Below, one piece after another: positions 16,275 through 24,782 of a stretch of 64,000 nt of DNA. The stretch covers positions 1 to 64,000 of the forward strand of contig JAXDIG010000012.1 of the NCBI GenBank assembly GCA_034664125.1. The letters run 5' to 3'. Every line of letters begins with the position of its first letter. Position 1 is the stretch's first letter. Below the pieces are notes generated by a model. The model was not told the origin of the DNA. It ran no database searches and saw only the letters and a list, made by a program, of their open reading frames with translations. Origin of the DNA: JACVRW01 sp034664125. Its GTDB lineage: Bacteria; Actinomycetota; Thermoleophilia; Solirubrobacterales; Thermoleophilaceae. The position numbers were made by a program, and so were the translations under genes.

Positions 16275-17539
16275 AGGAGGGCGAAGGCCTCGCGGGCCGC
16301 GTCCAGGGTGCGCTCCACGTGGGCGTCCGTGTGTGCGAGCGAGGGAAACCAGGCCTCGAACTGCGAGGGCGGCAGGTAGATGCCGCGATCCAGCATGGCC
16401 CGGCAGAAGGCGGCGTAGCGCTCTGTGTCGCAGCTCTTCGCGTCGTCGTAGTCGCGGACGGGCTCCTCGCTGAAGAAGACTGTGAGCAGACCCGTGGTGT
16501 GACAGACCTGGACCGGGACGCCGGTCTGCGCGGCCACACGGCGCAGCCCCGCGGCCAGCGCGGCGGCGGTGCGCTCGACCCGCTCGTAGGCGGGCGCGTC
16601 GAGCAGCGCCAGCGTGGCGAGGCCGGCGGCGGTGGCCAGCGGGTTGCCGGACAGCGTGCCGGCCTGGTTGACGTCGCCCGCCGGAGCGATGCGCTCCATC
16701 AGCTCACGGGGCCCGGCGTAGGCGGCCGCCGGCAGCCCGCCCCCGATGACCTTGCCGAGGATCGTGAGGTCGGGGGTCACGCCCTCGCGCTCCTGGACAC
16801 CCCCGGGCGCGACACGGAAGCCGGAGATGACCTCGTCGAAGACCAGCAGCGCGCCGGTCTGGTCCGCGCGCCGGCGCAGCTCCGCCAGGAAGCCGTCGGG
16901 CGGCAGCACCAGGCCCATGTTGGCCGGGTAGGGCTCGCACACGATCGCGGCGAAGTCGCCATCGGGGACGACCCCCCACGGCACCACGACCGTGTCGGCG
17001 GCCTGGGCGGCCGTGACGCCGGGCGATGCCGGAATGCCCTGCGTGGCCAGGCCGGACCCGGCGTCCGCCAGCAGCCCGTCGACATGGCCGTGATAGGCGC
17101 CGGCGAACTTGGCGATCCGGTCGCGCCCGGTCACCGCGCGCGCGAGCCGCAGCGCGCTCATCGCCGCCTCGGTGCCCGAGGAGACGAGCCGGACCATCGC
17201 GGCGCTCGGAACGCGCCGGACCACCTCCTCCGCCAGGTCGACCTCGGCCTCCGTCGGCGCACCGAAGCTGGTGCCGTCGGCGGCCGCCCCTGTCACGGCG
17301 CCGACCACGTCGGGGTGGGCATGGCCCGCGATCAGCGGGCCCCACGACATCACCCAGTCGACGTAGCGGTTGCCGTCCACGTCGATCAGCTCGGCGCCCT
17401 CGCCGCGGGCGACGAAGATCGGGTCACGGCCGATCGATCGCATCGCCCGCACCGGCGAGTTCACGCCGCCGGGGAGCAGATCGACCGCGCGGGCGTACGC
17501 GGCAGCCGACCGGTCGGTTACGCGTACTGCGCTTCCCAC
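16271..17539 (-). CDS. hemL: Glutamate-1-semialdehyde 2,1-aminomutase
   Basis: About 422 residues, PLP enzyme of the C5 pathway to 5-aminolevulinate. The family entry LLPGGVNSPVRAM, the GTEAAMSALRLAR phosphate loop, FDEVISGFR and the PLP-Lys motif ILGKVIGGGLP are all present. The chosen start is GTG 17539, overlapping the upstream gene by 22 bases. It follows hemB and the AhbA-AhbB-like gene; glutamyl-tRNA reductase (hemA) is not in the window. Confidence 0.95.
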   Translation of the reverse strand: MGSAVRVTDRSAAAYARAVDLLPGGVNSPVRAMRSIGRDPIFVARGEGAELIDVDGNRYVDWVMSWGPLIAGHAHPDVVGAVTGAAADGTSFGAPTEAEVDLAEEVVRRVPSAAMVRLVSSGTEAAMSALRLARAVTGRDRIAKFAGAYHGHVDGLLADAGSGLATQGIPASPGVTAAQAADTVVVPWGVVPDGDFAAIVCEPYPANMGLVLPPDGFLAELRRRADQTGALLVFDEVISGFRVAPGGVQEREGVTPDLTILGKVIGGGLPAAAYAGPRELMERIAPAGDVNQAGTLSGNPLATAAGLATLALLDAPAYERVERTAAALAAGLRRVAAQTGVPVQVCHTTGLLTVFFSEEPVRDYDDAKSCDTERYAAFCRAMLDRGIYLPPSQFEAWFPSLAHTDAHVERTLDAAREAFALL

Positions 17540-18585
17540 TCCTGGTGAGCGCCGGTGAAGTAGAGCATGCGGATCTTCTTGAACTCGGTCGACGAGTAGA
17601 GCGTGCGGCGGCCATCGATGCCCGTGTCCGCGGCGATCGAGTCGAGGATCGCGTCGCACTCGTCCTTCGAGCGGCCGTGCGCCATCGTGAACACCGAGTA
17701 CGGCCAGTCCGCGTAGGTCGGGCGCTGGTAGCAATGCGAGATGCCGCGGAAGGACGCCATGCGCGGGGCCAGCTCGAGGATCCGCTCCTCGGGCACCTCC
17801 CACACGCCCATTCCGTTGGCGGAGAAGCCGGCGCGGCGGTGGAAGAGGATGGCCGCGACGCGGCGCAGCGCGCGGCGCTCGCGCATCGACTCGAGGTGGT
17901 CCAGCAGGTCCGGCACGGACATGCCGAGCTCGGCGGCGGCCGGGGCGAACGGCTCCGCGACCGGATCCATCGGCCCCTGCGTCGCCCTGATGACGGCCAC
18001 GTCCAGCTCCGACAGCTCGATCGCCTCGGGCTCCGTGTAGTCGACCGACTCGGCAACGGCGGCCAGGGTGTCGGTGCCCTTCTCCATCTCCAGGTCCATG
18101 CGGATCTTGAAGAGGCGCAGCGTGGGCAGCTGCCGCACCGACTCGGCCCCGGTCAGCTCGGCGAGCACGTCGAGCGTGCCCTGCAGCCCGAGCCGCGAGC
18201 CGGGCTCGGTCGCGATCGTGAACCAGATGTTGAAGTCGTGGTCGCGCAGGTAGTTGTGCGACACGCCGGGGTGCGAGTTGATGATCTTGGCGGCGCCCCA
18301 GGGGTGCTCGGGGTCGACCTTGGCGGCCACCAGCATCGAGCTGTAGCCGAGCACGCGCGTGTCGAAGATCGGCGTGACCTCGCGGATGATGCGCTCGTCG
18401 AGCAGCCGCCGCGTGCGGCGCAGCACCTCGTCCTCGGGCAGCTCGGCCAGCCGGGCCACCGCGGCGTAGGGGCGCTCGGCCAGCGGGAAGCTGCCCTGCA
18501 GCAGGTTGAGCAGCCGCTTGTCGGCCTCGTCCAGGGGGATCGCCGCGCCGTCCCTGCGGCTGCGCGTCTTCGCTACCGCAGCCAC
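17518..18585 (-). CDS. Fused AhbA-AhbB-type siroheme decarboxylase-like (Lrp/AsnC) protein
   Basis: 355 residues made of two tandem Lrp/AsnC-type units, each with a winged helix and an alpha-beta sandwich. The first unit has HNYLRDHDFNIWFTI and the second SHCYQRPTYADWPYSVF. These match the AhbA/NirD-L and AhbB motifs (HNYxR..NxWFT; HCYxRP..WPY) of siroheme decarboxylases, not ordinary AsnC regulators. Those enzymes convert siroheme to 12,18-didecarboxysiroheme on the alternative heme or d1 heme routes. Placement between hemB and hemL supports a tetrapyrrole role; a heme-sensing regulator is the other option. Overlaps both neighbours (13 and 22 bases). Confidence 0.75.
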   Translation of the reverse strand: MAAVAKTRSRRDGAAIPLDEADKRLLNLLQGSFPLAERPYAAVARLAELPEDEVLRRTRRLLDERIIREVTPIFDTRVLGYSSMLVAAKVDPEHPWGAAKIINSHPGVSHNYLRDHDFNIWFTIATEPGSRLGLQGTLDVLAELTGAESVRQLPTLRLFKIRMDLEMEKGTDTLAAVAESVDYTEPEAIELSELDVAVIRATQGPMDPVAEPFAPAAAELGMSVPDLLDHLESMRERRALRRVAAILFHRRAGFSANGMGVWEVPEERILELAPRMASFRGISHCYQRPTYADWPYSVFTMAHGRSKDECDAILDSIAADTGIDGRRTLYSSTEFKKIRMLYFTGAHQEWEAQYA

Positions 18586-19544
18586 TCGGCGGCGTCCTTG
18601 GCGTGGTAGGTGGTGACGATGTCCGCGCCGGCGCGGTGGATGCCCGTCAGAGTCTCGAGCACCGTGGCGCGCTCGTCGATCCAGCCTCGCTCGGCGGCCG
18701 CCTTGACCATCGCGTACTCGCCGCCGACGTTGTATGCGGCCACCGGTACCCGCGTGGCCTCCTTGAGCCGCCGGATCACGTCGAGGTAGGGCAGCGCGGG
18801 CTTGACCATGACCAGGTCGGCGCCCTCGCTCACGTCCAGCAGCGCCTCGCGCACGGCCTCCTCGGCGTTGGCGGGATCCATCTGGTAGCCGCGCCGGTCG
18901 CCGAAGGCCGGCGTCGAGTCGGCCGCCTCGCGGAACGGCCCGTAGTAGGCCGAGGCGAACTTGGCCGAGTAGGCCATGATCGGGAGGTCCTTGAAGCCTT
19001 CGGCGTCGAGCTGCGCGCGCAGCGCGCCCACGCGCCCGTCCATCATGTCGCTCGGGCCCACCACGTCGGCGCCCGCGCGCGCGTGCGAGCTGGCCGTGCG
19101 GGCCAGCAGCTCGAGCGACGCGTCGTTGTCCACGCTGCCGTCGTCACCCACCACGCCGCAGTGGCCGTGGCTGGTGTAGGCGCACAGGCACACGTCGGTG
19201 ATCACGACCAGCTCCGGGTGCGCCTCCTTGAGCGCTCGCACCGCCAGCTGCACGACGCCCTCGTCGTCGTAGGCGCCCGAGCCCTGCTCGTCCTTCTCGG
19301 CGGGCAGGCCGAACAGCAGCACCGCCGGGATGCCCAGCTGGTGCGCCTCGCCGGCATCCTCCACCGCCTGGGAGATCGACAGCCGCGCAATGCCGGGCAT
19401 CGATTCGATCGGAGTCCGCCCCTCGCCCAGCTGGACGAACATCGGCTGCACCAGCCGCGCCGGGCTCAGCTCGGTTTCGCGCACCATGCCGCGCAACACG
19501 CCCGTCTTGCGCAGGCGGCGCATGCGTGTGGCTGGGAAGGACAT
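18573..19544 (-). CDS. hemB: Delta-aminolevulinic acid dehydratase (porphobilinogen synthase)
   Basis: 323 residues. The zinc-type metal site DVCLCAYTSHGHCG has three Cys. The two substrate-binding lysines lie in MAYSAKFAS and LVMVKPALPYLD. Condenses two ALA to porphobilinogen. First gene of the heme operon. TAGACT (19553-19558, minus) lies 8 bases before the ATG with no Shine-Dalgarno, and a second promoter candidate lies ~230 bases upstream. Confidence 0.96.
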   Translation of the reverse strand: MSFPATRMRRLRKTGVLRGMVRETELSPARLVQPMFVQLGEGRTPIESMPGIARLSISQAVEDAGEAHQLGIPAVLLFGLPAEKDEQGSGAYDDEGVVQLAVRALKEAHPELVVITDVCLCAYTSHGHCGVVGDDGSVDNDASLELLARTASSHARAGADVVGPSDMMDGRVGALRAQLDAEGFKDLPIMAYSAKFASAYYGPFREAADSTPAFGDRRGYQMDPANAEEAVREALLDVSEGADLVMVKPALPYLDVIRRLKEATRVPVAAYNVGGEYAMVKAAAERGWIDERATVLETLTGIHRAGADIVTTYHAKDAAEWLR

Positions 19545-19552
19545 CGCGTTGG

Positions 19553-19558
19553 AGTCTA
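19553..19558 (-). promoter_or_regulatory. Possible -10 element of hemB
   Basis: TAGACT on the minus strand, 8 bases before ATG 19544. The same hexamer precedes dcd at a similar distance. Confidence 0.35.
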
Positions 19559-19772
19559 GGGGTCCTCGGGATGCTCCATCCCGTTGTCGCTGCGGCGGCG
19601 GACGCAGCCGCGGTGCGCTCCCGCCGGCGTAAACAGCGGCGGTAAAGGGGTGAGCTACGAAATGTCGCCCACCCCCCTGCGCGTGAGGCGGTGGGCCGGA
19701 TTGGGGTGCTCACTGAGCCACAACCTGGCCCGCCGCCGCGGCCGCCCCAAGGGCGCGCCGAGTTGTGGCCGA

Positions 19773-19803
19773 TATATAGGGGCGGATGTAGCCCACGCCC
19801 CAA
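19773..19803 (-). promoter_or_regulatory. Candidate promoter for the heme operon
   Basis: Minus-strand -35-like TTGGGG and -10-like TATATA separated by 19 bases. TATATA is exceptional in such GC-rich DNA. It would give a 5' leader of roughly 220 bases before hemB. Confidence 0.35.
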
Positions 19804-19897
19804 CAAGGCCGCCGAGGGGTGAGTTGTGGATGCGCCGTCCGGGCTCCTCCTCCCGAGCTGCTGTTCACGCGAGCGGCGCCACGACCGCCAGAGCCAC

Positions 19898-21238
19898 CTA
19901 GGCCGCGAAGCGGCGCAGGGCCAAGCGGCTCAGCGCCCCGAACGCCACGCCGAGCACCGCCAGGTGCAGCATGGCGGTGCCGAGCCCGCTCGCGCCGTTT
20001 AGCGCAGCGTCGAGCGCGTCCAGGGTCGGCTTGAACGGGAACACCGCCGACACCGCGCGGATCACGTCGTAGAGCGCAGGGGCCACCGCCCCCGACGGCA
20101 CGAGCGCCAGGAACGCCAGCGGCAGCGACAGCATGAACGCCAGCAGCGACGCCGCCCGCACCTCGCGGGTGAGCGTTCCGATCGCCAGCCCGAGCGCCGC
20201 GAAGGCAAGCGCGCCGCCCGCGATCGCGACGACCCACAGGCCGAAGCGGCTCCAGTCGAGGTCCACGAACAGACCCAGGCCGATCAGCATCAGCAGGCAC
20301 ACGGCGGTCGAGCAGACGGCGGCGAGGCCCGCCTTCTCCACGAGCAGCCCCGTGCGCGACACCAGCCCGCGGACCAGACGCGGAAAGGCGTTCTCCTCCT
20401 TCTCCACCGCCAGCATGCCGGCCGCCAGCAGCAGCGTTATGAACATCAGCGAGACGCTCGCCGCCAACGCGACGGCGAAGGCGTCGAGCGAGGTGCGCCC
20501 GCCGTCCAGTGACCTCGCCGACACCTTGATCGGCTCGCCGACGACGTTCAGCACGTCGTCCGAGAACGACAGGTTGTCGCGCGCCAGGTTGGTGAAGCCG
20601 ATCACGTCGTCGAGCTGCTTGCGCTTCTCCGAGCCCGGCGGCAGGCTCGAGCGCGTGTCCGTGAGGATCGTCTCCGCACGCTTGAGGCCGAGCACGTTGA
20701 AGTCCTGGCCGAGGAAGTGGTACACGCCGCCGTCGCCGATCAGGCCGAGCAGGTCGAGCGCCTCCTGGGCGATGCGCTTCGTCAGCGCGGCGTTGGCGGC
20801 CTTCACCTGCGCCTCGATCGTGTTCTCGACGTAGGCCTGCTTGGCCGGGTCCTCGGTGTTGTAGAAGACCTGGAGCTTGCCGGACTCGAGCGTCGACTGG
20901 AGGTTCGCGGCGAGGTCCTTCGGGATCACGATGCCGGCCAGCACGTCCCCGTCGCGCACCTTCTTGATCACGGCGGCGCGGCTGTCGGCCTTCACCACGT
21001 CGATGTCCTTGAACAGCGCGCCCTCCTCGTCCGCGAGGTTGAGCTTGTGACCGCCCAGCTCGATCGTGCTCGCCGAGAGCGTGAGCCCGTTGTAGAACGC
21101 CACCTTCGGCTTGTCGGGCCCGCGCGAGAGCGCGAAGCCGATCAGCACCGCGATCACGATCGGGTAGATCACGAGCAGCGCCACCATCAGCGGGGAGCGC
21201 TGAAGCAGACGCAGGTCCTTGAGCAGCAGCCAGCGCAT
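19898..21238 (-). CDS. ABC-2 type transporter permease
   Basis: 446 residues. One N-terminal helix (about residues 15-36) is followed by a large extracytoplasmic domain (~200 residues, with KADSRAAVIKKVRDGDVLAGIVIPKDL), then five C-terminal helices. This is the DrrB/YhgE-like ABC-2 exporter plan. The start is adjacent to the stop of the ATPase gene, so both form one exporter. The LAGIVIPKDL region resembles exporters of lipids or drugs, but the substrate cannot be told. Confidence 0.85.
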   Translation of the reverse strand: MRWLLLKDLRLLQRSPLMVALLVIYPIVIAVLIGFALSRGPDKPKVAFYNGLTLSASTIELGGHKLNLADEEGALFKDIDVVKADSRAAVIKKVRDGDVLAGIVIPKDLAANLQSTLESGKLQVFYNTEDPAKQAYVENTIEAQVKAANAALTKRIAQEALDLLGLIGDGGVYHFLGQDFNVLGLKRAETILTDTRSSLPPGSEKRKQLDDVIGFTNLARDNLSFSDDVLNVVGEPIKVSARSLDGGRTSLDAFAVALAASVSLMFITLLLAAGMLAVEKEENAFPRLVRGLVSRTGLLVEKAGLAAVCSTAVCLLMLIGLGLFVDLDWSRFGLWVVAIAGGALAFAALGLAIGTLTREVRAASLLAFMLSLPLAFLALVPSGAVAPALYDVIRAVSAVFPFKPTLDALDAALNGASGLGTAMLHLAVLGVAFGALSRLALRRFAA

Positions 21239-21949
21239 CTAGTGGCCCCGCTGGCGCAGGTACTCCACGAAAGCCTGCTCGAAGTCGAGGCCCGTCGTCC
21301 CGGTGGCCTGCTCGAGCTCGCGCGGTGACCCGTCGAAGACCCGCTCGCCGTCGGCGAGCACGATCAGCTGGTCGGCGTAGCGGTCGGCCTCCGGAATGTG
21401 GTGGGTCGCGTAGACGACCGTCGTGCCCTCGCCGGCCAGGCGCAGGATGAACTCCCAGAGGCGCTCGCGCTGGCGCGGGTCCAGGCCGGTGCTCGGCTCG
21501 TCCAGCAGGAGCACCTCGGGCTCGGCCAGCAGCCCTATGGCGATGTTCACCCGCTGGCGGTTGCCGCCCGACAGGGTCACCACCTGGTCACCGCAGCGTT
21601 CGCCCAGGTCGGTCAGCTCGAGCATGCGCTCCACCGTCGCCTTCGGGTCGGGCGAGCGCTCGAGCCGCGCGAACAGGGTCAGGTTCTCCCGCACCGTGAG
21701 CTTCCCGTAGAGCGAGGGCTGCTGGGGCACCCAGCCGATTCGCTCTGGCTCGACCGAGATCGTGCCTTCGTCCGGGCGCTGGATGCCCGCGAGGATCGAC
21801 AGCAGCGTCGTCTTGCCGGCACCGTTCGGGCCGATCACGGCCACCAGCTCCCCGGGCCCCGCCGACAGCGAGACACCCCTCAGGGCCAGCCGGTCGCCGT
21901 AGCGTTTGACCAGATCGCGGGCGGCGAGAGTGGTCGTCAGCGTCTCCAC
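21239..21949 (-). CDS. ABC transporter ATP-binding protein
   Basis: 236 residues: Walker A GPNGAGKTT, signature LSGGNRQRVNIA (a variant of LSGGQ), Walker B LLLDEPSTGLD and switch His in VYATHHIPEAD. GTG 21949 starts just before the domain; a longer frame crosses the divergent phosphodiesterase gene and is not family-like. Energises the permease encoded directly downstream. The divergent gene begins only 28 bases away. Confidence 0.92.
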   Translation of the reverse strand: METLTTTLAARDLVKRYGDRLALRGVSLSAGPGELVAVIGPNGAGKTTLLSILAGIQRPDEGTISVEPERIGWVPQQPSLYGKLTVRENLTLFARLERSPDPKATVERMLELTDLGERCGDQVVTLSGGNRQRVNIAIGLLAEPEVLLLDEPSTGLDPRQRERLWEFILRLAGEGTTVVYATHHIPEADRYADQLIVLADGERVFDGSPRELEQATGTTGLDFEQAFVEYLRQRGH

Positions 21950-21977
21950 AGCGCGCAGGTTGGCAGAATCGCTCACC

Positions 21978-22757
21978 GTGAAGCTCCTGTTCGTAGGCGA
22001 CGTGGTCGGCGGCATCGGCCGGCGGACGCTCGCCACCGTGCTGCCCGCCTTGAGGGAAGAGCACCAGCCCGACTTCGTGGTCGTCAACGGCGAGAACTCG
22101 GCAGGCGGTGTCGGCATCACGCGCAAGACGGGGCAGGAGCTGCTCGATCTGGGCGCGGACGCGATCACGCTCGGCAACCACGCCTACCGCCACCGCGAGG
22201 CCTACGAGTACCTCGATACCGAGCCGCGCATCGTGCGGCCGGCCAACTACCCGAAGGGGAGCCCCGGGCGCGGGCACACGGTGGTCGAGGCGAACGGGCT
22301 GCGGCTGGGCGTGATCAACCTGTCCGGGCAGGTCTTCCTCGAGGCGGTGCGCTCACCCTTCGCCGAGGCCGACGCGCTGCTGGCCGAGCTACGCGGCGCG
22401 GCCGACGTGGTGCTGGTGGACATGCACGCCGAGGCCACGAGCGAGAAGGTCGCGCTCGGCTGGTACCTGGACGGGCGCGTGCTGGCCTGCGTCGGGACGC
22501 ACACGCACGTGCCCACCGCCGACGCCCGCGTGCTGCCGGGCGGGACGGCCTTCATCACCGACGTCGGGATGACCGGCCCGCGCGGCGGGGTGATCGGGGT
22601 GAAGAAGGAGCAGGCGATCGAGCGCTTCCTGACGCTCACGCAGGTGCGCTTCGAGACGTCGGATGAGGACCCGTGGCTGAACGCGGTACTGGTGGAGGGC
22701 GACTCGGATGGGCGCGCCCAGTCGATTCGCCAGCTGCTGGTGCCGGGGGACTCGTAG
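21978..22757 (+). CDS. YmdB-like metallophosphoesterase (TIGR00282 family)
   Basis: 259 residues. Metal-binding motifs of the calcineurin-like fold are all present: FVGDVVGGIGRR, NGENSAGG, LGNHAYRHRE, VDMHAEATSEK and GTHTHVPTADARVLPGGTAFITDVGMTG. Relatives such as Bacillus YmdB hydrolyse 2',3'-cyclic nucleotides and affect global RNA turnover and biofilm decisions. GTG start; CAGAAT 8 bases upstream may be a -10, with no Shine-Dalgarno. It overlaps the convergent glycosyltransferase gene by 122 bases. Confidence 0.9.
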   Translation: MKLLFVGDVVGGIGRRTLATVLPALREEHQPDFVVVNGENSAGGVGITRKTGQELLDLGADAITLGNHAYRHREAYEYLDTEPRIVRPANYPKGSPGRGHTVVEANGLRLGVINLSGQVFLEAVRSPFAEADALLAELRGAADVVLVDMHAEATSEKVALGWYLDGRVLACVGTHTHVPTADARVLPGGTAFITDVGMTGPRGGVIGVKKEQAIERFLTLTQVRFETSDEDPWLNAVLVEGDSDGRAQSIRQLLVPGDS

Positions 22758-24342
22758 CGCGGTAGGCACCGAACACCGTGACCAGCACGAACGGGACGAA
22801 CCACACCACGTAGAGGTAGAACCAGTGGTTCACGGGCAGCTGCAGCGCGATCAGCACCGCGGCGCCGAGCGCGGCGACCTGGCGGTTGTCGGGGCGGCGC
22901 GGCACGAATGCCACCAGCAGCGCCAGGCCCAGCGCCGCCGCCTTCACAATCGTCTGGAGCCAGTCGAGGTCGGCCTGCCCCCACACGCTGAACGGTGAGC
23001 CGCGGCCCGCCTGGTAGCCGAGCGTGCGGTCGTAGAGCTCCCGCAGGCCGCCGTCCGGGATGAACGGCAGCACAGTCACGGCCAGCGTCAGGACGAGCGC
23101 GAGCGCGAACACGAGCGGGCGCCGTCTGGCGAACAGCGGCGCGAGCGCCAGCGGGGCGAACTTCGCCGCCGCGCCCAGGCCCACCGCCACGCCCGTCGCC
23201 GCCGAGGACCGGCGCGCGAAGGCGAGCAGGGCGCAGGCACAGGACAGCGCGACCAGCGTGTCGTTCGAGTTGGTTTCGAGCGCGAACGCGGTGTACGGAT
23301 AGGCCGTCCACGCGTAGGCGAGCGCGACGCCGAGGGCGGTCCCCTCCCGGCCCGGGCGCAGCGCTCGGCCGAGCAGCATCAGGACGCCGATCGTGAGCAG
23401 GTCGAAGGCGATCGCGGCCGCGTGCGCGGCGGGCAGGTTGTCCCAGCGCCCGCTCCAGCGCATGGTCTGCTCGAACGGGACGTAGAGCAGGTAGTTGACC
23501 GGCCCGTAGGTATCCCCCTTCCCCACGTCCTCGGAGAAGCCGTTGCCGTAGAGCTGGTCCCCGTCGGCGATCCGGTCCGCCCCGATCACGCCGGCGTAGC
23601 CGACGTCGATCACGTTCGAGTCGATGACGTTGAGCGCCACCCGGAACGCGACCAGGGACACCAGCGCGACCGCCAGGACCGCGAGCGACAGGTGCGGCAC
23701 CAGCCGGCCAGGGCGCTCCCGCGGGCGCAGCCCGGCGAGCAGCGTGCGCGCCAGCAGATAGAGCAGGACCGGGTAGACCAGCGGCACCGACACCCCGATC
23801 TCGCCGCGATTGAAGAACACGTGCGAGGCGCCGAAGCCAAGCAGCACGAGCAGGTCGAGGTGGAGCAGGCGCAAGGGCCGGCGGAAGTCCACGAACGGCA
23901 GCAGGAAGAGCACGCACAGCGGGATCCACACGTAGGGGGCGTTCAGCTTGCGCCCGAACGCCCCGGGGTAGCCGCGCGCCATCCGCCAGGCCACCTGGTT
24001 GCCGCTCCACTGCTCGAGGATCGCGCCGGACTTGTCGTCCACCTGGACCTGCACCAGCTCCTTGCCGTCGCGGAAGAAGCTGACCTGCCAGCGCCCGACG
24101 CCGCGCGTGTAGGCGGTCGGGTCGAGGGGGCCGTCGCGGCGCGCGGCGCGCACCTTCTGGGCCCGCTCGGCGATGCGCTCCACCTGTTTGGCGCTGTGCT
24201 CGAAGAAGGGCGGCGGTGTTGTCGGCGACGCTGGGAGCTTCGGGTCCTGGGCGGCCGCGGTGGCCGGGGCCAGCAACAGGACCGCGACAAGGACTGCGAC
24301 CGACCGGATCAGTCCCGCGAAACCTCGATGGCGAAGCTCCAC
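22636..24342 (-). CDS. Membrane glycosyltransferase-like protein (GT-C fold)
   Basis: About 568 residues from GTG 24342. A signal-like N-terminus (AVLVAVLLLAPATAAAQD) precedes a ~130-residue soluble extracytoplasmic domain, then about ten transmembrane helices. The loop DGDQLYGNGFSEDVGKGDTYGPVNYLLYVPFE and AWTAYPYTAFALETNSND resemble GT87/GT39-like enzymes that use polyprenyl-phosphate sugars. The C-terminal tail is Pro/Ser-rich and overlaps the convergent YmdB-like gene. It overlaps the GtrA gene by 34 bases. Probably adds sugars to a cell-envelope acceptor. Confidence 0.7.
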   Translation of the reverse strand: MELRHRGFAGLIRSVAVLVAVLLLAPATAAAQDPKLPASPTTPPPFFEHSAKQVERIAERAQKVRAARRDGPLDPTAYTRGVGRWQVSFFRDGKELVQVQVDDKSGAILEQWSGNQVAWRMARGYPGAFGRKLNAPYVWIPLCVLFLLPFVDFRRPLRLLHLDLLVLLGFGASHVFFNRGEIGVSVPLVYPVLLYLLARTLLAGLRPRERPGRLVPHLSLAVLAVALVSLVAFRVALNVIDSNVIDVGYAGVIGADRIADGDQLYGNGFSEDVGKGDTYGPVNYLLYVPFEQTMRWSGRWDNLPAAHAAAIAFDLLTIGVLMLLGRALRPGREGTALGVALAYAWTAYPYTAFALETNSNDTLVALSCACALLAFARRSSAATGVAVGLGAAAKFAPLALAPLFARRRPLVFALALVLTLAVTVLPFIPDGGLRELYDRTLGYQAGRGSPFSVWGQADLDWLQTIVKAAALGLALLVAFVPRRPDNRQVAALGAAVLIALQLPVNHWFYLYVVWFVPFVLVTVFGAYRATSPPAPAAGESTGRAHPSRPPPVPRSATGPHPTSRSAPA

Positions 24343-24782
24343 ATCTTGTTCCCGAGGAAGTTGAGTGGGGTCGCCGCGACGATCGCGATCGCCTGCGCGG
24401 GCACCTCCGCGACCCCCATGGCGCTCACGAGCACCTCGAGCACCGCGAGCGCGAACAGAAACGCCACCACGCTCACCGTCAGGAACCGGGGCGCCTGGAA
24501 CAGCGCGCTGCCGCCACGGGCGCGGAAGGTCCAGTGGCGGTTCCACCAGAAGTTGTTCGCCACCCCGACCACGAAGGCCGCCGTGGCGGCGATCAGGTGG
24601 TGCACACCGAGCACCTTAAAGCAGAACGTGAACACGCACAGGTTGACGACGTAACCGGACCCGCCGACGATGAGGAACTTGGCGAGCTGCCGCCAGTTCT
24701 TCGACTTGCGCAGGCCGGCGCGCACGCGCACGTGTACCGGGTGGGGCCCGCGAGTGACGACGAGGTCGAGCTCCTCGCTCAT
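24309..24782 (-). CDS. GtrA-family membrane protein
   Basis: 157 residues with four transmembrane helices. Family motifs are KFLIVGGSGYVVNL and FVVGVANNFWWNRHWTF. GtrA-type proteins are thought to flip polyprenyl-phosphate-linked sugars across the membrane, which would supply the glycosyltransferase encoded just downstream. ATG 24782 overlaps the stop of the phosphodiesterase gene (ATGA). The N-terminal ~30 residues are soluble and charged. Confidence 0.88.
   Translation of the reverse strand: MSEELDLVVTRGPHPVHVRVRAGLRKSKNWRQLAKFLIVGGSGYVVNLCVFTFCFKVLGVHHLIAATAAFVVGVANNFWWNRHWTFRARGGSALFQAPRFLTVSVVAFLFALAVLEVLVSAMGVAEVPAQAIAIVAATPLNFLGNKMWSFAIEVSRD

Larger units (their letters stand above)
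19545..19897. other. 353-bp gene-free region upstream of hemB
   Basis: No convincing gene. The minus strand has TATATA (19773-19778) with TTGGGG (19798-19803) 19 bases further upstream, a promoter candidate for the heme operon. The motif GTTGTGG occurs three times (19761-19778 area, around 19822, and inverted near 19720), with one copy reading TTGTGGATG. The region may hold regulatory sites; no RNA gene was recognised. Confidence 0.5.
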
